The notes under the pieces are model-generated. The model saw only the letters and a list, made by a program, of their open reading frames with translations, had not been told where the DNA came from and made no database searches. Of a stretch of DNA of 64,000 bases, positions 1-7,220 are shown piece by piece (position 1 is the stretch's first letter; each line of letters starts with the position of its first letter). The stretch spans positions 100,724 to 164,723 of the forward strand of contig JAGREE010000011.1 in the NCBI GenBank assembly GCA_020446675.1, written 5' to 3'. A program made the translations under genes and the position numbers. The DNA comes from Alphaproteobacteria bacterium (GTDB lineage Bacteria > Pseudomonadota > Alphaproteobacteria > Sphingomonadales > Emcibacteraceae).

Positions 1-1
1 A

Positions 2-940
2 ATGCCTCTTAATTGGGACGAAACAAAGCTTGTGCAAGATGTTGCTGTAAAGAGATATAGAGCCAAGAAAAGACTAACGAAACAAATAGAAAAATTAGAT
101 GAGAATGTAAATAAATTTTCAGATGAAGAATATTTAAGTGAAACTAAAAAAATTATTAAAAATCTTAGTGACACTGAGAAAAGTTCACTAGCTCAATATG
201 TTGTGGAAAGAAGACTGGTAATAAATTTATTAAAACAGAGAAGAAAAATAGCTTTTGATTCTGGTAAACATAATTACGAAGAATCTGTACATGAAGTCAT
301 ATGTCCTTTAGGGGTCACAAACGATGTGATTGACTATGATGACCATAATTTGTGGTTGATTGATGATAGATTAGCTTACTACTCGTTTGTAGCATCTGAT
401 AGGCCTATAAGTAGTTTTTCAAGCGATACATCTACGCCAACAGAGGAAGAATTAAATCATCGTGAAGAGCTTGGTGAAATAAAAGCATATAGCGACACCG
501 GCGAACCCGATCTTTTTATTTATAAATACCCACTTCTTTTTAGAAGAAAAAATACAAACGATTCAGTTACGATAGTAGAGTTTAAAGCCCCTGGGAAAAT
601 TAAGTATTCTGGTGCTGTAGGGGATAATCCAATTATGCAAATTAGAAAGTACATTATAACTTTGAGAAAAAGGAGTTGTTATGATGTAGATGGAAATAAA
701 ATTGCGGATATTACAGAAAGAACCCCATTTATTTGTTTCTTAATAGCTGAGTCATCTCCACAGTTAGACAACTTGCTGAATGCTTCAGGAATAACACAAA
801 GTACTATAGAGGGATATGGCCGGTATGGGTTTTTTAAAGATTTAAATGCTTATTTTGAATTTATTCCATATGATCAGGTAATAAGGAATGCCGAATTACG
901 AAATGAAGCTTTTTTTAAAAAGTTAGGTCTTTCAATTTAG
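2..940 (+). CDS. Partial protein with C-terminal PD-(D/E)XK-type nuclease domain (possible defence protein)
   Basis: The window opens at or inside this gene; the ATG at base 2 may be internal, so the 312 residues are a minimum. Residues 1-85 are charged and helical. A conserved-looking block with the residues HNLWLIDDRLAY lies near 115-126. After it comes a nuclease-like signature: Pro169-Asp170, then Glu193-Phe-Lys195, then Gln213-x3-Tyr217, which matches the PD-(D/E)XK plus QxxxY layout of RecB/Cas4-like and restriction nucleases. From memory, this C-terminal arrangement is typical of large GHKL/HSP90-like ATP-binding proteins in accessory regions; the ATPase part would lie left of the window, so that is inference. 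The gene is strongly AT-rich compared with the cluster that follows, which is consistent with transfer. Nuclease fold fairly likely; biological role unproven. Confidence 0.6.
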   Translation: MPLNWDETKLVQDVAVKRYRAKKRLTKQIEKLDENVNKFSDEEYLSETKKIIKNLSDTEKSSLAQYVVERRLVINLLKQRRKIAFDSGKHNYEESVHEVICPLGVTNDVIDYDDHNLWLIDDRLAYYSFVASDRPISSFSSDTSTPTEEELNHREELGEIKAYSDTGEPDLFIYKYPLLFRRKNTNDSVTIVEFKAPGKIKYSGAVGDNPIMQIRKYIITLRKRSCYDVDGNKIADITERTPFICFLIAESSPQLDNLLNASGITQSTIEGYGRYGFFKDLNAYFEFIPYDQVIRNAELRNEAFFKKLGLSI

Positions 941-1080
941 TTATCATTTAAGAATCCTATTATTTTTCTCGCCAAACATTTTTTATTTCTTTGAGACTAC
1001 TTTAACAGATAAGCAAGTCTGACTTAATCATTGTTATATGAATCTATAGCGATTTTGATTTTTAAAAGATTATTTTCCTC

Positions 1081-2349
1081 CTACCCCACCATTTTCATCG
1101 CATTTTCAAGATCAGTGATTAAATCCTCGACATTTTCAATGCCGACCGACAGGCGGATGATGCTGTCGGTGATGCCGGCTTTTTCGCGGTCTTCCTTCGG
1201 GGTGGCGGCGTGGGTCATGCTCGCCGGATGCTGGATCAGGCTATCGACATTGCCGAGCGACACGGCAAGGGTCGGGATGGTGACTGCATTGGCGAAGGCC
1301 TTGCCATTTTCAGCACCGCCCTGTTCCCCGTCGATCAATTCAAAGCTCAGCATGCCGCCGTATCCGTTCATCATCTGTTTTGTCGCAAGCGCATGATAAG
1401 GGTTATTTTTTAGCCCCGGATAATAAACATGTTTCACTTTCGGCTCACGTTCCAGCCATTCGGCAATAGCCTGCGCGTTTTTGGCATGGCGCTGCATACG
1501 AATTTCAAATGTTTTAAGGCCGTTATTAATCAGCCAGGTGTCCTTGGGGCTGGGGGCGACCCCCAGCATTTTATAAGTGAGCCCGACGCCTTTACCGCCC
1601 GGGTGCATATAATCCAGATGGGTGCTGACGATGGCGCCGCCGATCACCTGACCATGGCCGCTGATATATTTTGATGTGCTGTGGACCACCACATCACAGC
1701 CAAGGGTCAGCGGCCGTTGATGATAGGGTGTGGCAAAGGTGTTATCGACCATCACCCACATGTCGTGTTGGTGCGCCGCTTTCACCAACCTGTTCAGGTC
1801 AATAACCTCAAGGTTCGGGTTTGACGGTGTTTCCACAAACACCAGTTTCGCGTCCGGATTGGCGGCGATCACCGCATCCATGCTGTCCGGGTCGGTCGCC
1901 TGTTGCCAGATCACGGTAATGCCAAGGCGCGGGGCCAGTTCATTAAAAAATTTGAATGTGTTGCCGTAAAGGCCCATTTGCACAATCGCCTTGTCCCCGG
2001 CGCCGATCCGCGCCAGCACTGCCGCCGATGTCGCGCCCATGCCCGATGATGTGACCTTGCCCATGACAAGTTCATTTGGCGCCTTATCCGGGTTGGCACG
2101 GATCAGGTCGATCCCCTCCATATAGGCGATTTTGTTGGCCAGATGGTCCATATTCGGGTTGTGGGTGCGGGTGTAGGCATATCCCTTTTTCCGGCCGGCG
2201 AAGATATCGGCCCCTTCGTCAACATTTTCAAAGCCGAATGTTGATGTCTGGTATATGGGCATGACATGCGAATGTTTATCGTGTGATCCTTCGCCCACAT
2301 GGTTGACCACGGTGCCCATGCCGTGTTCGGGCTTTACTTTGTCTTTCAT
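1081..2349 (-). CDS. Cys/Met-metabolism PLP enzyme (methionine gamma-lyase or O-acetylhomoserine sulfhydrylase type)
   Basis: A 422-residue fold-type I PLP enzyme of the Cys/Met metabolism family. The Schiff-base lysine is Lys227 in STSKYISGHG, the pyridine-N aspartate is in VDNTFATP (about 202), and the phosphate-binding motif YTRTHNPN is near 59-66. After LeuTyrGly (127-129) there is Asn, where Pseudomonas methionine gamma-lyase has its specificity Cys116, so lyase specificity is not assured. It is the last gene of a minus-strand cluster, 76 nt after mtnP. In organisms that convert methylthioadenosine to methanethiol, a Cys/Met enzyme recaptures the thiol as methionine; that role fits here but is inferred from context. 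Family assignment is secure, the reaction is not. Confidence 0.85.
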   Translation of the reverse strand: MKDKVKPEHGMGTVVNHVGEGSHDKHSHVMPIYQTSTFGFENVDEGADIFAGRKKGYAYTRTHNPNMDHLANKIAYMEGIDLIRANPDKAPNELVMGKVTSSGMGATSAAVLARIGAGDKAIVQMGLYGNTFKFFNELAPRLGITVIWQQATDPDSMDAVIAANPDAKLVFVETPSNPNLEVIDLNRLVKAAHQHDMWVMVDNTFATPYHQRPLTLGCDVVVHSTSKYISGHGQVIGGAIVSTHLDYMHPGGKGVGLTYKMLGVAPSPKDTWLINNGLKTFEIRMQRHAKNAQAIAEWLEREPKVKHVYYPGLKNNPYHALATKQMMNGYGGMLSFELIDGEQGGAENGKAFANAVTIPTLAVSLGNVDSLIQHPASMTHAATPKEDREKAGITDSIIRLSVGIENVEDLITDLENAMKMVG

Positions 2350-2425
2350 TTATTTTTATCCTTAAGCATCTGACATAACACTGTTATTTTAAATTTATAA
2401 TAAAACCGGTTTATAACAAATCGGT

Positions 2426-3178
2426 TCATAACAAAATCGGGACCTGGCATTCCTCGTCCGTGGTTTCCTTCAGCACATCAAGCATGAGGGCGATCATTTT
2501 GGCGCGGACCTCGTCAATATTGCCTTCATGGATGGTGATATTTTCCTCTAGCCCCGCGGCAAGGTTTATGGGCAGCGCGACAGCACCGAAGCTCATCCCC
2601 AGTTCCCCGGCCAGATACACTTCCGGGCAGGCGGTCATACCGACCACATCTCCGCCGAGCATCTGATACATTTTAATTTCCGCCGGGCTTTCAAAGCGCG
2701 GGCCGTTGGTCGCCACGTATGTCGCCCCGTCATGAACATTGATGCCGTGCCGGAGGGCCAGTTCAATTGTTTTGGCGCTTAAGGTGGGGCAGAATGGCTT
2801 GCTCATTTCCACGTGGCCGATGCCGCGCTCGATTTCATCAAAAAAGCTGAACGCGCGCCCCGATGTAAAATCAAGAAAATCGCGTAAAACCGCAAGCTCC
2901 AGCACCGGATAGCCGCGGCTGATGGCGCCGACCGCATATGTCGCCATAATCCTGCTGACGCCAAGATCCTTAAGCGCGCGGATATTGGCGCGGTAATTCA
3001 CTTTATGGGGCGGGGTTGTATGCTTGACCCCGTGCCGGGTCAGGAACACCACATCCTTATATTCGCCCTTGCCTAAATAGACCATGGCCTCGCCATAAAT
3101 ATTGCGGATATGTTTTTCCTCCACCTCAATCCCGGGAAGGTTATAAATTCCGGTGCCGCCGATTATTGCCACTGTCAT
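2426..3178 (-). CDS. mtnP: S-methyl-5'-thioadenosine phosphorylase
   Basis: A 250-residue cytosolic nucleoside phosphorylase that splits methylthioadenosine (the by-product of polyamine and homoserine-lactone synthesis) into adenine and methylthioribose-1-phosphate. It shows the phosphate-binding GGTG at residues 8-11, RHG with PPHKVNYRANI (about 49-67), the GPRFESPAEI block, and the MTACPE segment with NLAAG near the base/ribose site. The length is normal for the family. It lies 37 nt downstream of the MtnA-like fusion gene, which would use its product, so the two probably act in sequence. A methylthioinosine phosphorylase is the main alternative; the residues seen favour the general MTAP/MTIP family without separating the two completely. 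Confidence 0.9.
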   Translation of the reverse strand: MTVAIIGGTGIYNLPGIEVEEKHIRNIYGEAMVYLGKGEYKDVVFLTRHGVKHTTPPHKVNYRANIRALKDLGVSRIMATYAVGAISRGYPVLELAVLRDFLDFTSGRAFSFFDEIERGIGHVEMSKPFCPTLSAKTIELALRHGINVHDGATYVATNGPRFESPAEIKMYQMLGGDVVGMTACPEVYLAGELGMSFGAVALPINLAAGLEENITIHEGNIDEVRAKMIALMLDVLKETTDEECQVPILL

Positions 3179-3215
3179 GGGGTCTCTTCCTTTTTTATTT
3201 TCTCTTTTTTTCTTT

Positions 3216-4631
3216 TTACCATGTTTTATAATTCTTAAGCGTATAGGGGCTTAGAACCCCGAGGACCGTGACCACGCCGGCCACATATTTGGGCGGGGTG
3301 ATATCGAATGTCGGGTAGCGGGCGCCGATCACGTCAATGGTGGTGGGCTGGCCCAGCGCCTGTCTTATTTCGGCGGGGTCGCGTTCCTCAATCACGATGT
3401 CAGATGCGGTTTTTTTATTATCGTCCCGCCCCCAGGCAAACGCGAAATAGGGGATATCATGGGCGTGGGCGCTGATCGCGTTTTGGTAGGTGCCGATTTT
3501 ATTGCACACATGCCCGTCAACGGTGATCAGGTCGGCGGCGGTGATATATTTCTGGATATTGCCCTCGCTCATGATATGGGCGGGCATATTGTCGGTGATC
3601 AGGTTGACATCAATTCCTAACTCATGAATGGACGGGGCGGTGAGCTTCGCGCCCTGAAGGTATGGTCTCGTCTCCGGCGCGTAACAGGTCAGCTTCTTGC
3701 CGTCCCGCGCCGCAAGGGCGAGGGAAAGCAAAAACCCCGCTTCGCCAAAACACATGGTCAGGATCCCATCCCCATCCTCGATCAGGTCGGCCATGGCCCG
3801 CGCCCGCAGCGCATAATTATCATAAATTGTATTTTTTATCGCCTCGATCCGGTTTTTGATGGCGTCGTCCACGCTTGTGCCCTGGGCTTCGGCTAAGTCG
3901 GCCGCCTCCAGCACCTCATCAAGGCGGAGGCTCATCGCCGTGTTGGTCGGGCGGGTGGCGACCAGCGTGTCGCGCGCCGCCTTTAACGCCGCCGGCCCAT
4001 CATTGGCGACAATCCTCATCGCATTGACCGCCGCCATCCATGGGCCGCTTCCTTGGGTCACCATATCCTTTATCGCCTGCGCCACTTCATCAACGCTTTC
4101 GCAGGTGACATAGTCTTTTTTAAACGGGTACTGACGTCGGTCGCCGATCCGCACTTTGCCATTTTCAAACCGGGCAATATTTTCAGGGTTCACGACAAAG
4201 GGCAGCAGCGCGTAAATCCCTTCCTTCTCCGCCGGGGATTTGCCGGATGGTTTTTCCGTGATTTGGCCCTTTTCGGCCGCCCATTTGGTAAAGCCGCCCT
4301 CGATATGGCAGACATTTTTAAGCCCCACATCCTGCGCCGCGTGGGTGGCCAGCGCGCTGCGCCATCCCTTGTTACAGTAAAAGACAAATTTATGATCGCT
4401 CTCAAATATCTTTTTATAATAGGGGCTATTCGGGTCAACCCAGAATTCGGTCATGCCGCGCGGCATATGAAACGCGCCGGGGATCATCCCCTCCGCGCCG
4501 ATTTCCCGGATATCGCGCAGGTCGACAAAGGTCACCTTCGGGTCATCAAGCGCCAGTTTTGCCGCCTCCACGCTGATGGTTTCAATATGTTTGTTGGCGT
4601 GGTCCACCAACTCCTTGCTTGTTTTTGCCAT
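3216..4631 (-). CDS. Rhodanese domain fused to MtnA-like methylthioribose-1-phosphate isomerase
   Basis: A 471-residue two-domain protein. Residues about 15-125 form a rhodanese domain with a six-residue active loop at Cys86 (CNKGWR) and a preceding VDLRD. Residues about 140-470 match the MtnA/eIF2B-alpha isomerase family: RPTNTAMSLRLDEV (about 227-240), a catalytic-type cysteine at 294, ETRPYLQGAKLTA (320-332), TDNMP, and AAD367 followed by NKIGTY (377-382). The Cys and Asp correspond to the catalytic pair of B. subtilis MtnA by motif order. It is the first gene of the MTA cluster and would isomerise methylthioribose-1-phosphate from MtnP. The rhodanese half suggests sulfur transfer or sulfide/thiol handling next to this step; its real substrate is unknown. 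The fusion is uninterrupted, with a clear ATG start. Confidence 0.8.
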   Translation of the reverse strand: MAKTSKELVDHANKHIETISVEAAKLALDDPKVTFVDLRDIREIGAEGMIPGAFHMPRGMTEFWVDPNSPYYKKIFESDHKFVFYCNKGWRSALATHAAQDVGLKNVCHIEGGFTKWAAEKGQITEKPSGKSPAEKEGIYALLPFVVNPENIARFENGKVRIGDRRQYPFKKDYVTCESVDEVAQAIKDMVTQGSGPWMAAVNAMRIVANDGPAALKAARDTLVATRPTNTAMSLRLDEVLEAADLAEAQGTSVDDAIKNRIEAIKNTIYDNYALRARAMADLIEDGDGILTMCFGEAGFLLSLALAARDGKKLTCYAPETRPYLQGAKLTAPSIHELGIDVNLITDNMPAHIMSEGNIQKYITAADLITVDGHVCNKIGTYQNAISAHAHDIPYFAFAWGRDDNKKTASDIVIEERDPAEIRQALGQPTTIDVIGARYPTFDITPPKYVAGVVTVLGVLSPYTLKNYKTW

Positions 4632-4744
4632 TTTCTTTGTCTTATCTTGTTATGTCGTTTAGCCCGCAAAAAACTTTTGGGAAATTGAATATTTTACTAT
4701 ATGGTTTTAGCCGTCATTAGAAAACAAAATTATGGGACTTATGG

Positions 4745-6028
4745 ATGATAAATAAATGGTGGGCGGCGCCTCTCTGCTTTTTTGCGTTTCTGGTTTCGGC
4801 CTGTGCTGAACAACCGGAGATTGAAAGTAAAGATACACAATTTCTCGTGGTTGGCAAAACCGCCAATTACCGCCAGGACCCCTCCGGCATGCAAGCCATG
4901 CTCAACTATCATTTCTTCGCCGAAATCTTTGTCAAATCCGGCGGCCATATCACGAACGGAACATTAAGCAACCCCGCCATCGGCACCATGACATTTGCTG
5001 ATCATCCTGTTGTCCTTGAAACCCATGGCGGCCGTTATGGCACCGAAGCGGATCTGAACGCGCTTTATCCCAACGGTGAATATATGTATCAATATACGGA
5101 ATCCGATGGTCGGGTTCTTCATATTCCCGTCATTCTGTCCAATAAGGATGACGGCAAAACCCGCATTCCAAAATCCCCCGTCATCACATTATCGCAGAAC
5201 GGCACTGTTGTTTCCGCCGATATTGTGGATCCTGATCAGGATCTGAAGATTTCCTGGACCCCGTTTAGCGAGGGTGGGGCAGATGAAAACGGTTTTGTCG
5301 ATGATCTGATCTTTGCCGTGGTCGGTAATTGTAAGGGCGAAAAAATATTTCACAGCGGCGTGCCGTTTGGCGGGGGAGAGCATTTAACATATGTTGATAA
5401 GGATGTCACCATTGATAAAAGCCTGCTCTCACCCGGGGAAGTTTTTCAGGTATCCGTCGAACATGCTGTGATGAATACAAATTATGTCGGCAATGTACCG
5501 ACCATTGCCACTTATGCCTCAACTTCATTTCTTGATTTTCATACAACGGGCGAAAATAAAAATGACTTAAAATGTACCCCGCTTCCCGTTCAGATGGATA
5601 AAGGGCAAACAGACAGGAGCTTAAAAGGAACTATGGATCTTCCAAAAATTGATGAGCAGGTCACCATGCTTTATTACAGTGCTGATGACTGGGATAAAGC
5701 GGTGCAGTTTTATGGTGGCGATCTTAAACTTAAAGCAACATTGGATGATGATTGGGTGAAAATTTTTGCTCTGACCGAAAGTGCTTTTATCGGCGTTGTC
5801 AAGGAAAGCGACGGCGGGTTCCATAAACCCATTAAGGACAGTGCCGTAATGGTCAGTATTGTCTCGAAATCAATTGATGACTGGTACAGCGCAATTTTAA
5901 ATGCCAAAAACATCAAAGTTGAACATGAACCCTATGATAGCGATACGGCACCAATCCGAGCCTTTCTGATCCGTGATCCGGGCGGGTATACGGTTGAATT
6001 TTTCCAATGGACAAATAAGTCAGAATGA
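4745..6028 (+). CDS. Lipoprotein with C-terminal VOC (glyoxalase-like) domain
   Basis: A 427-residue protein with a lipoprotein signal: a hydrophobic stretch ending in FLVSAC, with the lipidated cysteine near residue 20, and Ala after it. The middle (about 30-290) is beta-rich and I do not recognise it. Residues about 308-424 look like a VOC/glyoxalase-bleomycin-resistance module: MLYYSADDWDKAVQFYGG at its start and RDPGGYTVEFFQW at its end, which is the usual closing strand of such domains. It diverges from the MTA cluster (about 110 nt between starts) and is followed by a hairpin terminator. Metal ligands cannot be assigned confidently, so an enzymatic role is open; a binding function at the envelope is equally possible. 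Confidence 0.65.
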   Translation: MINKWWAAPLCFFAFLVSACAEQPEIESKDTQFLVVGKTANYRQDPSGMQAMLNYHFFAEIFVKSGGHITNGTLSNPAIGTMTFADHPVVLETHGGRYGTEADLNALYPNGEYMYQYTESDGRVLHIPVILSNKDDGKTRIPKSPVITLSQNGTVVSADIVDPDQDLKISWTPFSEGGADENGFVDDLIFAVVGNCKGEKIFHSGVPFGGGEHLTYVDKDVTIDKSLLSPGEVFQVSVEHAVMNTNYVGNVPTIATYASTSFLDFHTTGENKNDLKCTPLPVQMDKGQTDRSLKGTMDLPKIDEQVTMLYYSADDWDKAVQFYGGDLKLKATLDDDWVKIFALTESAFIGVVKESDGGFHKPIKDSAVMVSIVSKSIDDWYSAILNAKNIKVEHEPYDSDTAPIRAFLIRDPGGYTVEFFQWTNKSE

Positions 6029-6042
6029 TTAATCAAATAAAT

Positions 6043-6071
6043 AAGGCGCTGAAATTAATCAGCGCCTTTTC
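6043..6071 (+). terminator. Intrinsic terminator after the VOC lipoprotein gene
   Basis: A perfect 7-bp GC-rich stem (GGCGCTG at 6045-6051 with CAGCGCC at 6060-6066), an 8-nt loop, then TTTT. It lies 15 nt after the lipoprotein stop codon, and faces the convergent RidA gene. Confidence 0.8.
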
Positions 6072-6105
6072 ATTGCAAATGTGATTTTTAAATCAGTATC
6101 CTATA

Positions 6106-6609
6106 TTATTTAGGCATTCTTTGCGCACGAACATCAACTTCGATATTCCAGGCAGGAACTGCTAACCCGGCAACCTCTACCACGGCACGAACCGGTTTGT
6201 TTGGTTGATCATCAGTGCCAAAAAATTCTGCGAAAGCTTTGTTGAAACCGGCAAAATCCATTTTGCCCATTTTTGGGTCGGCAACCAGATATACACGAAC
6301 CATAACAATATCACCCATGCTCCAACCAGCTTTTTCAACGGCTTCTTTAATGCTGTTGAATGTGCTGCGAGCCTGTGTTTCTGTGTCACCATAAGTTTGT
6401 TGTTCACGTGGTGCATCAGGGTTCACTGCTCTTGGGCCCTTACCACTTACATAAAGTGTTTCAGCGCCAGCAGGTACTTCAATAGTTGAATAAAAGAAGC
6501 GGCCTTCATCATTGCGCTTGACAGCATCCTGAGCGTTTGCTGAAAAAGCGGCAAAAATTGTAGCACCACTTAAAGCTGCGGCAGCGATGATTTTGATTAG
6601 TTTTGACAT
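6106..6609 (-). CDS. Exported RidA-family (YjgF/UK114) enamine/imine deaminase
   Basis: A 167-residue protein: a cleavable Sec signal (about 1-26, ending SANA) followed by a RidA fold. RidA proteins hydrolyse reactive imines/enamines to carbonyl compounds and ammonia. The catalytic-type arginine is kept (Arg141 in RAVVEV), and the C-terminal NIEVDV strand matches the usual IEIEA region. Most RidA proteins are cytosolic, so a signal peptide is unusual. It is the third gene of a co-directional set with a cytochrome c and a flavin amine oxidase, both also exported; amine oxidation makes imines, so this protein plausibly clears the product in the periplasm. That coupling is inference from gene order and compartment. 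Confidence 0.85.
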   Translation of the reverse strand: MSKLIKIIAAAALSGATIFAAFSANAQDAVKRNDEGRFFYSTIEVPAGAETLYVSGKGPRAVNPDAPREQQTYGDTETQARSTFNSIKEAVEKAGWSMGDIVMVRVYLVADPKMGKMDFAGFNKAFAEFFGTDDQPNKPVRAVVEVAGLAVPAWNIEVDVRAQRMPK

Positions 6610-6727
6610 TATTTTCTCCCTTGGAATTCAATTCAGCATTCTGCGAATGCCGTCAAATAGTAATTTATAGGATTCTTTTTATTTCGCAATAATTTCCGGT
6701 ATCATTCGAAAAATGTGGATTGTCAAG

Positions 6728-7129
6728 TTAGTTGCCAGGACCAAATCCATCATCTTCCTCTGATACCATTTCAATTGCATTATCCACTTCGTCCTGTGTG
6801 ACTTCTTCTGCTTTATTGCCCCAACTGTTACGAATGTAGTTAATGATTGTGGTAATTTGTTCCGGTTCAAGATCGCCGATAAAAGTCGGCATTCCGGCTC
6901 TACCTTCCAAAAGAAGGTAAATAACTTCTTCTTTATCTCCCTGAACAAATGTATTGCCTTTGAGGGCAGGGTATACGTCTTCAAAACCTACCCCACCGGG
7001 CTGATGGCAAGCTTCGCAATAATCAGTAAAAATTTGCGCCCCATCTTCTGAAAAATCCTGCGCCGATGCTGTTGATAGGAAAATTAAGGATCCCATTAAG
7101 GCAATAAATATTTTAAAATAATTTTTCAT
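6728..7129 (-). CDS. Periplasmic class I cytochrome c
   Basis: A 133-residue exported monohaem cytochrome: signal peptide about 1-23 (STASA), haem-binding CEACH at 38-42, a likely axial methionine at Met80 in RAGMPTF, and an acidic tail. It sits between an exported amine oxidase gene (91 nt upstream on the same strand) and an exported RidA gene (118 nt downstream). A dedicated cytochrome c as electron acceptor for a flavin amine oxidase-family enzyme is established for Pseudomonas NicA2/CycN, and the same relation is likely here. The acidic C-terminus could be a docking surface. Confidence 0.88.
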   Translation of the reverse strand: MKNYFKIFIALMGSLIFLSTASAQDFSEDGAQIFTDYCEACHQPGGVGFEDVYPALKGNTFVQGDKEEVIYLLLEGRAGMPTFIGDLEPEQITTIINYIRNSWGNKAEEVTQDEVDNAIEMVSEEDDGFGPGN

Positions 7130-7220
7130 TTTAAACCCACTATTTTTCTCGTTAAATTGCCACTGTTATTTAATTATTTTAAATGTTTGTGACTATATTA
7201 TGTCCTCTAGTTAGCAGTAT

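Noticed and set aside
4053..4688. Plus-strand 211-codon frame antisense to the rhodanese-MtnA gene, and other long antisense frames in the GC-rich block
   Set aside because: They mirror a well-supported gene; long antisense frames are expected in GC-rich coding DNA and they show no motifs.
4632..4744. Possible SAM- or methionine-related riboswitch in front of the MTA cluster
   Set aside because: The 113-bp leader shows no paired-helix or conserved core resembling a known SAM, SAH or MTA element.
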